Of a DNA stretch of 64,000 bases, positions 1 through 14,200 are shown in pieces (positions within the stretch are counted from its first letter, which is position 1; every line of letters starts with the position of its first letter). The translations under genes and the position numbers were made by a program. The notes under the pieces are model-generated. The model had not been told where the DNA came from, did not search any database, and saw nothing but the letters and a program-made list of their open reading frames with translations. The stretch is from Branchipolynoe longqiensis (lineage: Eukaryota > Annelida > Polychaeta > Phyllodocida > Polynoidae): NCBI GenBank assembly GCA_030323885.1, contig CM059187.1:82668027-82732026 (forward strand). Reading direction: 5' to 3'.

Positions 1-1948
1 TGCTAGGACGAAAAACAAAGTAAAGCAAATTACATAAACCATCTTCTAATTGTCGTGTTTTATTCGGCGGCCATTACAAAACATTATGCACACGTAGATC
101 TGTATTTACCACACAATTTGTCTACTCTTGTTCCCTTGTGTTAAGGTATATATAACAATGCAGTGTCCATTCCCCCTCCATGCTTGATAATAGTATGATT
201 ATGCCTTGTTCCTCGCATTATTATCCTTTGGCATGGAATAGGTCCGTTATCTCCTAACGTGTAAAACAGGTTTTTTTCCGGTTTTTTTGGTAAATGGATT
301 TTATTCATATAACTCTTTTGTCAGTCCCGTAGCACTGGTCTTCTTCCGGCCGTACATTCTACAGGTATCTTGTTATTTACACAATTAAAAACAAAAGTGT
401 ACATGATTTATATAATGTCTTGAAATGTGAAGTAGATTCTGAAAGTAAAGGGCAATCTTGCAAGCTGATATAATCAGTTGGTTATATATTTTTACTAATT
501 TGCTTAGATATCCATTAGGTTGATAAGTAAAACTTCCGCCATTTTAGTCATTAGTAACTTTAAAGATAAATAATTAACTTTAGAGATATTTATAATGAAA
601 TTATGGAAAATAATGTGTGGTGTGCACACTCGTTGAAGCCAAGTGGAATTCACCATTGCTGTGTTAACCAGGGCATATGACTGCACGTAAAACCAAGTTC
701 TCATGTTCCCCAAAGGAATTGTTCATGGTGGTTCGCCAACATGGGTAATTTGCACGCGAACAGGGAGCCCTATGGTGGGGCCACCTGGTTTTGAATCCTC
801 CAACCGGCCCCCGCTAGTGGTCTCGCCCAGAACCACCCTCATGAGACTCTGATGTCACGATCCCATCTCACGAGACTCTGATGTCACGAACCCCTCCTCG
901 CAAATCAGGGAGCCTCCAACCTTCACTTCCAACCCGGCAGCCAGATGAGCACCTCAACAACTCAACTCAACTCAACTCAGCCACCCACCCAACCCTTCAA
1001 ACGAACATTCAAAGGTGTGGGGTTGAGGGCCTGAGTCAAACATTCACACCGATCAAACCTTATACTGATATACTGTACTCACTATCAAATTAACTTGTGT
1101 TCAGTAAAATTCCATAACATGGGCTCCTTGTTCGCATTGTAAAATATCATCCAATGGTGCTTTTTTATTGGTGCTGTTCATGACCATCGATACCATTACA
1201 TAATCCCACAATTTTTCTAAATGGTTGTTGGTAAATTGCACTGTAAGTAAATAAACTCACCCTGTTCAGACTCCGAAGGCAAACATAATTTTAAATGCAA
1301 AATGCGGCTACAGAGGGGAATATGGTGCATGGTATTTTCCACTAGGTGTCACTGGTTTAATTACGCCAGTGACTCGGGTCAAACCAGATAAGTCAATACA
1401 CTTGTCTGTTGCAATTGGTCAAAACATTCACCGTCATAAATGAACAACTCCAGTGTTCGCTAACTGTTTGAGCACGGGTGCTGAAATCTTACCTTTCACA
1501 AATTTACCTTTGATAACCACTTTTTCACGAAAAGATATTTTGTTTGAATATCTTGCAGTAAAACCTACCTTTATAGCTTGGTTATTTCAATTATACACAA
1601 AACAACCGGATCTTTAGCTTATCCTTATATTAAGCATATACACTAGTACATGAGGCTACCTTGGTCACACTACCTTAAAGATAATCACTATGACAGTGTT
1701 AATTAGCTCCTTGCACTGTGCTAAGCTATATTCAATAAACTGAATACATTGTATACCAAGGATTATATAATAAACATACAATTTATATAATGGATAGGGT
1801 ACTAAAGTAGGACTTACAAGAGTTGATCAACGAAGTTTGTACATATATATTATGTACAGTAAAGACACTCTCCACCTGTTTGAAAATATCAGAGTATTTA
1901 TTGTTATATTTTGTCTACAAATATTAAGTGAATTACATTCGCTTAGGC
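1..1948. other. No gene recognised
   Basis: AT-rich sequence with only short open frames and no recognisable domain. The stretch about 725-1000 is richer in C and has a short repeated phrase (gactctgatgtcacga) at 844-889, but no feature can be named. Confidence 0.6.
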
Positions 1949-2264
1949 CGGACGGGATGGCCAAATCAGTAAGAGCTCTGGCGGGAGGTCGTGGGTTTGA
2001 ACCCCGGCCGACTCAAACCAATGACTTCCAAAATTGATGCGGCTCTATCTAGCCTAGCGCTAGACCTTACTAGGATAGAACAAGGGCTGGTCTATTCAGG
2101 ATGAGCATAATGTGACTGAGTGGGATATCAGGTCATGGTGCTGATACCTCGCACTTCCAGTGATACATTGCTATGACGTCACATTGAGTATTCAGTGTCA
2201 CAAATATGTACTAATCCTGATATTACTTTAGATGTTGCTAGGACGTTAAAATCAAGCAAACAAG
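1949..2264 (+). mobile_element. tRNA-derived SINE, family S1
   Basis: Head gacgggatggccaaat..., with a Pol III B-box-like gtgggtttgaacccc, then the family body (gactgagtgggatatcaggt) and the tail tagatgttgctaggacgt followed by A/C-rich sequence. Same family as 51118-51465, the most complete copy. Confidence 0.8.
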
Positions 2265-2521
2265 GATTCGGTTCCAAGCCATTTGCTCTCTAGTGACAAC
2301 AATTGGTGCACAGTGCAATGGATATATAATAATATTAGATAGTGTAGCCTGGGTACTTTTAGCTATTTCAGCCTAGCACCATAAAATTATGCAATAGTTA
2401 AATCATGCACGACTTACATTATACTTAAATGAACATGCTTAAACATCCAACATCTTTCTTACAACGTCTTGTCGCAATTACAGCAATGCGCTATATATAA
2501 ACTGCTGATTCTATTAGTCTA

Positions 2522-2809
2522 AGGCCTCAGTCACACTGTGGCTTGTGACCACTTTGCGACCAAAAGCTGGTGACCTCCTTGTGACCGAAGCAAAAATAGG
2601 TGGGAAAAGCAATGGCTGCCAACTGCTTGGCAACGACTCGGTGATCATGTTGGTCACAATGTTGCAGGTGCTGCACCAAAAACCTCCTTACGACAAAAAC
2701 GTTGACCATTTTCAGCATTTGCGACTGGTCAGCAGCCAGTCAGCCTTTTGGTCGCAAAGTGGTCACACAGTGGTCACCAGTGGTCGCAAGCCGTGGTGTG
2801 ACTCGGGCT
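2522..2809. mobile_element. Foldback MITE, family A (word GACCACTTTGCGACC)
   Basis: Termini AGGCCTCAGTCACAC and the inverse GTGTGACTCGGGCT are inverted repeats, flanked by cta / tta. The interior is made of repeated and inverted versions of gtgaccactttgcgacca. No coding capacity. A diverged relative lies at about 37216-37506. Confidence 0.75.
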
Positions 2810-3959
2810 TTAGTGACTGCGTGTTTGAATAGTCATGCCATCTTTTGATCTGACAAATACCCATTTGAATATTCATGCAAGAGTATGACATCATTCGCAA
2901 CAAGCGATATTACTATAATGCATAATACTATGAACATCACCTAATATTCCTATTGTCATCATTCCAAGTTGCAGCTATGCAAAGTTCAAATCAGATTCCA
3001 ATCACCGATACATGTGCAAATGAAATGGACCATTGAAATGCACTTGTGGGTGCTGGCTGGGAATGGCGAGCATCAACAAATCCTATGAATATTAGCGAAT
3101 ATTTAGTACCTAGAACTCAGACGCAAACAAATCTAGATGTTGTTGAAATCTTACAGAAAGAATAGGAAATTAAAAATTTGTTTCTATTTTAATTGAATTG
3201 AATTCGGAGCAGCCAAGAATTCCATGCTCAAGGCTGCAGATTTGGCGCAATTGCAGAAATTGTGATTGTGATTTGAACATTATGATAAACTTGCCTAGCC
3301 GGTTCTTATATCGATGGTGTAGCATAATGGAGACCTCTTCCAACTTAGTAGGCCTACCATCACTATTGGAGTCCATACAAGAGAAATTGACCGGAACACA
3401 GAGATATATGGATATTGTCGCGAGCAGAATCACCAACAACAATGCAAAATAATACCTTTATGTTTGTTAATAGAATATTTCCACCAGTAACCTGCCCTCC
3501 GACGTCACCAGAGGAATTAATGATATGGTTAATGGTAGGATTCAGCAGTAACAGGTTGACTAAATACTCCATTCTATGCAGCAACAACTCTTTAATAAGT
3601 AAACCAATTTTGAGAAGTGCTTTAGTTTTGAAAATATGATACTTTCAATATGCACCTTTAATATCGTCAAAAGCTGCGACACTCACTTGTAAGCCACATT
3701 CAGCTGATAGCTGTCAACACTCTAGATACATCCAGCACATGATGTCGTCTAATTTATGCGCCAAGGGTAAATGGCAAACTTTCAGAACATTCAATATTCA
3801 GCCAATGTGCTGGTGATTTGGGAACCATATTGATCAAGTCATGATTGCATTGGTCAGTAAGTTACTGACAATAACTTAGCATCTTAGTAAGGTGTTCCAC
3901 ATTGTCTATAGAGTGATGCTCGTTGGGATTTTCCAACATAGGACTGAGGTAGGACTGGA
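2810..3959. other. No gene recognised
   Basis: Short open frames exist on both strands around 3170-3640, but none shows a domain or convincing splice context. Nothing else stands out. Confidence 0.5.
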
Positions 3960-5115
3960 GCTTCACCTCTCAAGCACAGAGAAATGATTGAGGTGCAACT
4001 AAAGATTCGCGTCTCACCCTGGAAGGTGAGTGATTCACATCTTAGGCATGGAGCGGTGAGTGAGGTTGCAACTTGAGATTTGCATCTCGGGCATGGAGCG
4101 GTGAGTGAGTTGCAACTGGAGATTCCCATCTGAGGCATGGAGCTGTGAGTGTGGTGCAACTGGAGATTTGCATCTCAGGCATGGTGCGGTGTGTGAGGTG
4201 CAACTGAAGATTCAGATATCAGGTGTGGAGCAGTGAGTGAGCTGCAACTGTAGATTTTCATCTCGGGTATGGAGCCGTGAGTGAGGTGCTACTGAGGATT
4301 TGTGAGGTGCAACTGGAGATTCACATATCGGGCATGGATCAGTGTGTGAGGTGCAACTGAAGATTCACATCTCAGGCGTGGTACAGTGAGTGAGGTGCGA
4401 CTGGAGATTTGCATGTAAGGTATGGAGCGGTGAGTGTGGTCCAACTGGGGATTTGCATCTCTGGCACGGAACGGTGTGTGAGGTGCAACTGAATATTCCG
4501 ATCTCAGGCGTGGAGTGGTGAATGAAGTGCAACTGGCGATTCGCATCTCGGGCATGGAGCGGTGAGTGAGATGCAACCGAAGATTTGCCTCTCAGGCATG
4601 GAGCGGTGTGTCAGGTTCAACTGGAGATTTGCATCTCAAGCATGGACCGGTGAGCGAGATATAATTGAAGCTTCACATCTCAGGCAGGGAGAGAGGAGTC
4701 AGTCATGGGTGAAGCTTCTCTTACCAGTTGTGGAGAGATGTGTGCGGTACAAGTGAAATTGTTCATGTTTGACTCAGAGAGATGCATCAGGTAACCAGAG
4801 TTTCTTTTCTCTGGTGTACCACAACGGATACAGTATTACTAGAACTTTTAATCGCAGACATGAGGAAACCGGTTAGGCAGGGCCACATCTTCTCATCTAA
4901 GGAGCAGCTGGTTGCACTATGATCAGAGTCTCTCATCTCAAGCATTGGGAGATGGATGGGCTACAATGAGAGCTCCACATCTCAGGTGCAAAGTGATGAG
5001 AGCAGAGCTTCACATCTCAGTTTCAAATAGATTGGTGTGGTAGGATCGGAGCTCCACATTTCAATCACAGGGAGGTGGGCGAGGGGCGGCTTGAGGGTTT
5101 CATCTCAGGCACTCT
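3960..5115. repeat. 44-45 bp minisatellite in the likely PXDN 3' UTR
   Basis: About 20-25 imperfect copies of a 44-45 bp unit whose core on the plus strand is gcatctcaggcatggagcg followed by tgagtgaggtgcaactggag. Copies are clean from about 4020 to 4720 and degenerate toward both ends. The last degenerate trace (catctcaggcact, 5101-5113) lies about 20 bases after the PXDN stop. The whole 3' UTR of the gene is therefore probably minisatellite. I did not find an unambiguous poly(A) signal for the minus strand below it. Confidence 0.85.
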
Positions 5116-5133
5116 TGTAACTACATCTGGTGA

Positions 5134-5229
5134 TCATGAACACGTGGGGCAGCACTGTCCATCCACCTTCTTAGGGTACATACACTTGGGAAGCTGGCAT
5201 GTTTCCACTTCACAATCAACCTGTCCAGC
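5134..5229 (-). CDS. PXDN: PXDN terminal exon: second half of VWC and stop
   Basis: Encodes residues 1406-1436 and the stop TGA (5134-5136). [11 protein letters not shown], then [16 protein letters not shown] completes a ten-cysteine VWC domain. The protein ends one residue after the last VWC cysteine, shorter than the vertebrate tail. The acceptor is tctcttgcag at 5230-5231 and upstream. Confidence 0.93.
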   Translation of the reverse strand, partial: AGQVDCEVETCQLPKCMYPKKVDGQCCPTCS

Positions 5230-8200
5230 CTGCAAGAGACAACACATGTACATCGGTTATGGATGATGGATGAACCTTATCTGAGACCTTACATTTAATG
5301 TTGCTGTTTCTGATTAATGTTGTAGTAGTACTTGTCTTTAACGGACAACTCTGCGTTCAGACTATTGTCCTGACATAGCAAAGCCATCAGACTATGCGAC
5401 TATAATTCCCATGTTCTCTTCAGGAGACGTTGTGGTTGACCTTGGTAATGGCATTTTTCATCCAGTTGAGGGCATGCATTTGAATATCGATGGCATCAGC
5501 ATAAAGATTAATTAGAAATATTACCAAAATTGTTGTGATAATTAACGTTGGGGTACATTTATTGTAACACACATTATGCCCTATAGCTCCCTGATCATGT
5601 TACTTCTGGTCTCCGCTAACTCCCTTGATTAACAGTGTCTAGATCTTTGTTCATAGCTTTGAGGAGAGAAACTCAATGGGAGAAATCCCCATGCATCACA
5701 ACACCAGTGAGCACTCTCCTCATTTTCCTCTCTGCAAGATTCACATGTGCAGCAAGATTGTGAAGATCCTCAGGGTTCAAATTTGTTAAGTTCTACACCT
5801 ATGCCTTGTAAAAAAAAAAAAATTAAATTAAAGGGAAAAAAAGTAACAAATTTTCTTAGCAACGAAAAAATGTCAGCATGAGTTATGGGAATAAACAAAT
5901 ACAACTTGTTTTTTAAAATCTAATATATGACCATATGTACATAGATACGGGGACAACATACCTGGCATTGACAGGCACGGCAGTCATGCTCCCTCCATCG
6001 CGCCTTATCCTGCCTGGCAATTCCTGCTGTGTCTAAGCATGTCTTCCTGTCACGGAGCAGGGTCTGCGTGGCCATGCGATGCTCTAACCTCCGCAACTAG
6101 TGGACACATAAATACAGGAATTCGTGCTAAACATTACTACATCATAGATAAGAATCTTCCGGATTTATCCCGATTTCCAGATTTTTGATCTGCCCAAATT
6201 TGTGTTCCGGATATGGTCAAAATTTGTGACTATTCCTGGTTTTGCAAAAAAACACCATTTCAATTCAAAATATTTTCCTCATTTTCTTTTGTCATGCCAT
6301 TCTCATCTATGCTACCGAAATAGCTGATGTGGTTTTGGATAATAATATGAGTAAGTAAGTAGGCGTCTGATTGATTTAATTGAACCTTCTTTTCAGTGTC
6401 TTAATTGCAGCAGTAGAGGCCAGCACCTAATATCCAGGACAACCACGTATTGCCTAAATGAGCCGGGGAATGTTCCTAGTAAAATATTTAATTAACCAAT
6501 ATCAACCTATCTATATACATGGTTCATACACATTTTGACATCAAATTCAAGGACCGTTCAGTGAAAGATTCGTGGATGTTTTTAAGATGTTATTACATTA
6601 AAGTACCCCAAAACACAGCCGTATTCATAGTCGATTCACTGTGTAAGAGCTAAGTGTTAATAAGCGTAAAAAATAACAAGGAGCATATTACGTATGTTGG
6701 CGAGGCAACATCATTAATTCACAAGCGAGGCTAACTTGACCTCTCTCTGAACCCCATATGACCGTCACTGCCTGCAAATCTCACTTCGCCACAGGCCCGC
6801 AAACAAGCAAGTCAGATTTTCCCACCCACCCAACCCTCTTCTGTTTTGTTTTAGTTTCTTTCTTTGGTCTCTTTAATAGGGGTTAAGGGCTGATTTCACT
6901 AATTGCCTCTATTCCTATGCCTTAAATGTATCTTTCATCTCGCTTCAAAAATATGCCCAGTCGCATTTGCCAACTCCAACAGCCAATTGTGGACAATAAG
7001 GAAGCCAGTCCTTCCTTGACAACGGTGCCAGTCACCAGCATTTGAGCCAGCCTCACTCACCTCTGTGGCACTGACCTTTTTTGTTTATTTTTTGTTATCT
7101 TATTATGATATGATGATGATTGAGATAACCTATGATATTGCAATGATGGAGCAACCATTCAATGAATATAACTAGTTATATATGCCTTCTCACTTGTGTC
7201 CGAGCGCTGCGAATTATATTTGTTAATATAAAAATCAATAGGTAGGATAACAAACCCACACACATCTATTGAAATACAAAACATAACTGATTAAGGTATG
7301 TGCATATCAGGGGATATAGGCTTTATAAATAGATAAATCATGATTTTCCAGAATTGTCCAGGATCTTTAGAGAAATACACGATTTCCGTGAGTAGTCGGA
7401 CACCTGGTGATAGGCAGTGACACTTGTGTTGTGGGTCGACAGTGTGTCACTGTGTTGCTTTACACTAAAGATCAAGCTTTTCAATCAATCAATCAATCAA
7501 TAGGATACAGCTATAGTTATCAAAAATGATTAAAAAATGGTAAGTATGTTTTCTCTATAAATCCACATTTCTGCTGAAAAGACTGTGTCAGTTGCTCAAT
7601 ATGAAGCCAGTGTTAACAGAGCCTCAATTGCATCTCCACAGATGCTGTGATCCCCAAGTCCAGTCTGGATTACGCTCTGTGCATGCGGAGCGCAAATCGT
7701 GTATTTCATGACTTTCCAGGTTTTCAATGACCTGTACAAACCATGGTCTTTTTTTCTTGCTGGTACATTGGTCGTAGCCCGCCCGCTCCCCGTCCACGTA
7801 GGCCCCGGACCCTCTTCTCACCCAGACCTCCAACTCCGGGCCCCCGCCTCGGGCGCCCCGCGCCCCCACCTCGGGCTCGCCTCGAGCCCTCTCCTCCATT
7901 TTGGTGGAGGGCTCCTCGGCCCCCCCCCCCCTCACCAGAACTCTTTTACCTCGGACATTGCTCCTTATGAGCCCCTGCTGTATTTATCCTGTTTCTGCTC
8001 CGCAGGAACCTTATTTGCCTCTGTCCTTACTTCCTTTGTTTTCCACTGTTGCTATGTACCCTTGTCTAACCCCTCTGTTGCCAGAGGCGCCATCAATAAA
8101 CGCCTCTTTTTCCCACCCCCGCCTTGCTTCTTCCTTTTTGCGCATCACTTAATTACACAGGGCATATTTCAATTCTGGGCAATTGCTCTTCTTCATTCCA

Positions 8201-11200
8201 CTGCTATTCTTCCTTCCCTATTCTAGTAATGCTGAACGCCAGGCTAAGTCGTGCACTAATCAAATTTAATGCTTTTTGTTGCAGAAACTGCCAACATCCC
8301 CTACATAATGCCCTACTCAATGTGAAATTCATTGGTTTTAACTGGAAAATACAACAGTAAAATCTATCTTACAGAAAAAAACTCAAATGGATTTGTAGGT
8401 TTTGGCACTTGAAGCCTTCATTAAGATAAATATGGATTTACCTTTCTGGACAATTTATGGACTACGCGCTTCAATTCCAACATGATGCCTTCAATTCCTT
8501 CTATCCTGCTGTCAAGCACATCTCTCTCCTCCGCAGCATTGGGCAGTGTCTGACTACGCAGTTCTCCAGTATGTTGGTCTTCTGAGTTGTCTGTGCTCTG
8601 CTGCTGATTACTGCTAACAGTGGTATCAGTGCGGTGTTGCAGTTGTTCGCTTGCAGTATTTTGTTGCCACTGACCACTCCTCTGTTGTCGCTGGGCACTA
8701 TCGATAATATGCTGCCTTCGATTGTTTGCTGTGCGTATCTGTCGGTCCAGCTCTGTTTCATCGCCTGGTTGTAAGCTTTGGGATGGTGCATCCCGTTGCT
8801 GGTTACTTTCTCGTTCATCAGCGAAACTGAAGCCGCCAGCGGACCGGCGTCTGCGGAACACATGGCTGGTGATGGAGTTGAACTCCCCGGATGTAGCGCA
8901 GTCTGAAACAGCATGAGACAGAAAAGTGTTAATTTAAAATTGCATAGTCTGATGGGTTTTGTTTCTGCCATTTTCTGAGATGAACATATTAGGGCGATCA
9001 TTATGATCTACGTTACTTTAGTTTGAAGTAACTTTTGAGATATTTGAAGTGCAAACATGAAAATTAACTTGGGCAAACTTGCCCAAACTCTTGACACCCA
9101 TAGGCTTCTGCAGTAGCAGGTTTGATTAAATTGCCTCATTATTCCCTTCTATGTGATTACAAATGCTTAACAAGTGCACTATTATCTAAGTTATATGAAG
9201 AGTTCAGGCGCAAAACCACGTAAACCTCAATTCAAAAATGTCATTAAAAGAACAGACTGTTACCACAAGCTCATTTTCATTCTCACTAAGTCACTTTTCT
9301 TATGAAGAAACAATTATGGAGCAATGAATAACAAAAATAAGAATGTAAACACATTAACTGTTTGCTGGTTTGTTTCCAATGTTTATCTCTATCTTTGGAT
9401 TGGCATTTACATGGTTTTGCGCCTCAACTCTTCCTATGTAGCATAACATCGAGATACTGTTACCTTCCATCACTTTAATTTATAACGAACCATTTCTATG
9501 TGGATAATAGTTAGAAAGGACGATATAGGTCCTACCTGATTGCAAGTTACCCCTTTATCGTAAGAAGCCCATGGCATTACCCTATACCAGGTATAGTGAC
9601 AGTAATAGCCCTTTCAAGTACAATCAACATACCTCACTCTTCAAGTAGAACAATATAAAGTAGATTTTAATATCTGAAATATGACAGTAGCCTATATATA
9701 TAGTCTGCCAGTGGGGAGACTCTGTTAAATTTACATTAGTACAGATACTGGAGCAGATACCCAGCAAGCTCAGGACCGGAAGTGACTAGGATTTCTGGAT
9801 TTTCCTGCTTTCTTGGACACAGCCTAATTATATACTTAACATATAAAATTAGCAATGAAAGGTAGAGAACTAATTTATGTTTACCGGATACAAATTAATA
9901 CACTTTTTAAGCAGGGCCTGTTTGATCTTGATTAATCCCTTTTAAATTCTTAACATATGTAATACTATTCCAGACTAAGATTTTTGTTTGTTTGTTGGTC
10001 CATTAGTTGTTTAAGCAGGGGAAATTTCAGTCATAGACCACTGGTCTTCCTCATTCCACTGCTGGTCGATAGAAAGCCCGAGGCTACACTTTTACCGACC
10101 CAAGGGATTGTTAACCTCCCACACCACATAGACATGGTATGAGAGCAACCAGCCTTTGATGATGCTGTAAGTTATACACAGATGAAAATTAAACGAAGAA
10201 AAGATAAGAACAACATTGTATTCAACAGATACGTGTACAAAGTAGTACAATTCTAAAGCAGAGTAATTCAAAACTAGTCAGTTTAAAAAAAAAAGGTTTT
10301 CTGGTAATTCCGGGTCTCTGGAAGCCGGATATGAGGTTTGATACCTGTATTATTTTTGGTGTTGTTATTGTTGTTATTATTGCTGTTGTTATAATTATTA
10401 TTACTATTGCCACTATTATTACTGTTATCATTATTGTTATTACTATAAGTAGAACGGCTCACCATGACAGCAGTGGGTCCACACTTTGAGGTCGACTCTC
10501 GGCATCGTGTGGTTGTCACAGTTCACGTACGCCTCTGGGTAGCCGGCCATAGTGAACACGTCTGGCGGCACCTGGCGGATGTTGTCGGAGTTATCGCAGA
10601 TGACCCTGCCGAGTGACGCCTGGCGGATCTGCGTGAGTTGAGCCGGTGAGAAGACCCCCGGGTTCTCATACCAGAATCTGCGCCACAGAATAGACTAGTT
10701 CGTCATTCGAGCCGCGCGGGGCATTGTGGGATATCGGGAAGCAAAACAAACCCCCCGGGAGGCACATGGCATATGCTGATACACTGGGTCAGCTATGAAA
10801 TGTGCTAGATTAGGTTCAGCTCAGCTCTTGTTTAAAACATAGAATACCAACTAGAAAAATATATATAATAAATTATGATATTAATCTTTTATTTAGCATT
10901 ACATTTACACCAATCTAATCAGCATGTCTTATGCCATCTGCATTTAGATCTAGACAAATCTGGTCACTCAGACCAGTGTTAGAGCCATAGCCAGCTGTTA
11001 GCCGGAGTCAGTTTTACTTATTGTATTTGTTTATACGTATATCATATGGTTAATGACTTATATGGTTTATACTCGCATAATGCGTTATGCATCACATATA
11101 CAAGGCAGAAATCCAAAAGTACGGGATTATGCAACTCTACCTAAGCTACAGGCAGTATTAAGACCATTTTAAGGTGCCAGTTAAGGGCTTATTACTTGGT

Positions 11201-14200
11201 TGACAATGAACAACCTGGAATATCTTTCAACACTGGGACTATCATTTTAAAGCTGTTCTATACCAAAATTAAAATGTTGTCACATACCGGCAACTCGAAC
11301 ATTCAACCAGGGCGCCACGATCATGCTAGGGCCGCCAAATCAGTGTTAAAGTTATACTTGTCAGGGCGTCAAGAGCCGTGTTTACACGGGGAATTGTGAA
11401 ACGTTCTAGACAAAGCAATTTATATGAAGCGTTTTAGAGACCCGTTTACACGGACAGACTTTTGAAAGTGTTTTGTCGCCGGGAACAAGCAGCCTTAGTT
11501 CTGCATGTAGCCGGCGAGCACTGCTATTTGTTTACTTTACCCTCGTCGATTCGACGCCGATGTAGCTGTTACGTTAATATCGCTTGTAATTTAGGGTTAA
11601 TTTAATTAAATTTCATTATTTGATTATCTAATTCTCTTAAATATGATCGCATTCACTAGATTTCAGCCTAATCGGGCCCTAACACTGCCAGGAACCAGCT
11701 GAATCGCTTCATCTATACTACCTCGCGAGGTGGTCTAGATGAAACGTTTCATATGAAGTGATTCAGCCCTAAAACGCCACAGAACTGCGTCTACACGCCA
11801 AATGTGAGTCGATCTAGGCAAGTGGGTTCATATGAAACGTTTTAAATCGCCCGTGTAAACGGGGCTAAAGTTCAGCTTGTCCGGGGCGCCAGCAACCCTA
11901 GGGTTGGTGGCGGCTGCAGTGTGCGCTGCCTATCTTCATGTGTTACAAAACTCCACTCACTATGATTCTGTTTGACTACATGTAATGACCTTTCCTATAA
12001 AAAGGTATAATTTAGAGCCTTCTTTTAAAAGGCTATACACACTTGGCTACGTCGCACAATACTTACCTATCTCCATCCCTAAGTCGCTTAAACTGCTGGG
12101 CGATGATGCACATGAAGGTGCGGCCCATCCGGGCACCAGGTACCAGCGCCTCACTCAGACCGCCCGCCCATAGGTCCACGTTATCTATGTAAGGCACAGG
12201 ATGCTTGTTTAAATCTGTGTATGGCTTCAATCATGGATGCACAAAGTGTTGCATACGGGTCAGAAATCTAAATTGTAACAATTGTATTCTAATTACATTG
12301 GTTGTGTTCAATATAATCTCCTTGAACCGGAAATTCACTTTATAGAGCAACAACTTTCTTAAACTGAATTTGAATAGGCAATAATTACACTTTCAATGCA
12401 CAACATCTTTTCTAACTTTGTGCGCTAAAATTCTATTCACAACACAAATTCTTTGCGTTTTCAATCAGCATTGCTTGTGATGTTAACTAAGCAGTGGATT
12501 TATGTTTTTAATTAATCGAAATAAAGAACATTCAATGTGTTTATAAAACTGATATTAAAAGAGAAAAGAAATTACTCAAACTGCGTTCTCAGATGCTAAT
12601 ATATGAAGACTTTACACAAGAAGAATAAATTAAATCAGACTAAGAAGCAAAAGCAAACAGAGATTTGACCTACTTGGATGTGAGTAGATATTACGCAGTC
12701 TTCTTATTGTCTCAAGGTCTGTGATCTCCTCACTGAAGTCTTCAAAGGTGTTCGCATACCTGAGGCCACACTTGCGCCTGTACGCGTTGTAGCCAGGCAG
12801 CCCATGGTCCCTGCCCCGCTGGATGTTCAGCGCTGCCAGGTCCAACCCGATCTCATGCGCCAACTCAAAGAGCCTCTCGGTGAGCTCTGTGTTCAGGTAC
12901 TCGCCGGGCCGCAGCTTCTTGGCGGCAACCCCAAACAAGCCGCGCAGCACCGGGTCAATGCCGCCTTCTTCGACGATCCTGAACGGGGCGAAGAAGGCCT
13001 TGTGAAGGGGCAGGTTGCCCTCGGGGATCTCCTGCAGGGTCTCGTTGAATCGGTAGATGATCGGGTTGATGAGGCTGTGCCCAAAGCGGAAGGCGGCTGT
13101 CGCAAACGAGTTGAAGATTCCGCTTTCGGTACCTGGCTCATAGCCCTCATACGCACCGATCATGCGCATGCCAGTCGGGCCGAGCACCTTGGGCAGCCAG
13201 TGTGCAAAGGTGATGTGCTGCATCTGGGCCCCAACGATCTTGCGCGCTTCGTGGAAGAGCATGTCTCCATCCCAGTGCGGGTTCAGCTCGAGCAGCTCAG
13301 TGGCGATCCGGTTATGCTCGCGAAACCAAACTGTGTGCATGGCCAGCAGCGCAAGCTGTTCGTTGGACCGGTGGTCGCCGGAGAGGAAGCAGGGGATGTG
13401 CGCCGTGTTGGGGTCCATCTGGCAGTCGACGGGCGAGTTGACGTTGGCCGGCAGCAGCGGCTTGCCCCCCTGGGCGGCGATGCCGGACCGCAGCAGGCCG
13501 CGCTCCGTGGCGAAGTCCCGGAGCAGCGTCGCCTCGCTCTCCGTGTTGCCGTACACGTTGCCGGCGTCCAGGTAAGAGGTGATCTGGTTGATCTGCTCCC
13601 GTGGTGACATAGCCTGCAAGCGGGAGTAGGAGGTGGGGGGGGGGGGGGGGGTTAATGGATGGTGTGTTTATAACCTCATAGCAGCATGGATGTAACATTG
13701 AATTCATTATATCTATGTATATGGTGTATAATCTATTATGCGGATATAAATAGTCGGAGTTGTATCCCTGATTATTAATATTACTATTATGGACTCGTCG
13801 GTATTATGCCAGTTATTAGGTCCAATCGCTGGCTTGCCTGCGCTTGCACTGTATTGCCTGCACGAGCGCCACCAGCGGCAAATTTCGGCGGAGCGCGCGG
13901 CAAACTATTCACTATACAGGCGGAGAGAATTGTGGAGTAATCATATAAGGAATCTACATTGTGTGCTACAGAATAAGTTGGCTGCGGCTCAGCCATTATT
14001 ACGGTGATATCGACGGTGGCGCCGCTGGCGGGGTTTCGGACAATTATTGCTCGCTCGAAGTCGGCATTCACCACCAGTAATTTACTTTTATATACACGTA
14101 TGACTTAGATTACTAATCCAGATATAGATATACAATATATACACTATATATATAATAGATATGCTATATATATATATATATATATAGTATTTGAGTAATT

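Noticed and set aside
3170..3640. Overlapping 75-90 codon frames on both strands
   Set aside because: No recognisable domain, no splice context, and mutual overlap on both strands suggests chance openness.
7699..8226. 175-codon plus-strand Pro-rich frame
   Set aside because: Caused by C-rich intronic sequence; no domain, start context or splice support.
12804..13607. 267-codon plus-strand frame
   Set aside because: Antisense shadow of the GC-rich PXDN catalytic exon, whose minus-strand frame has all peroxidase motifs.
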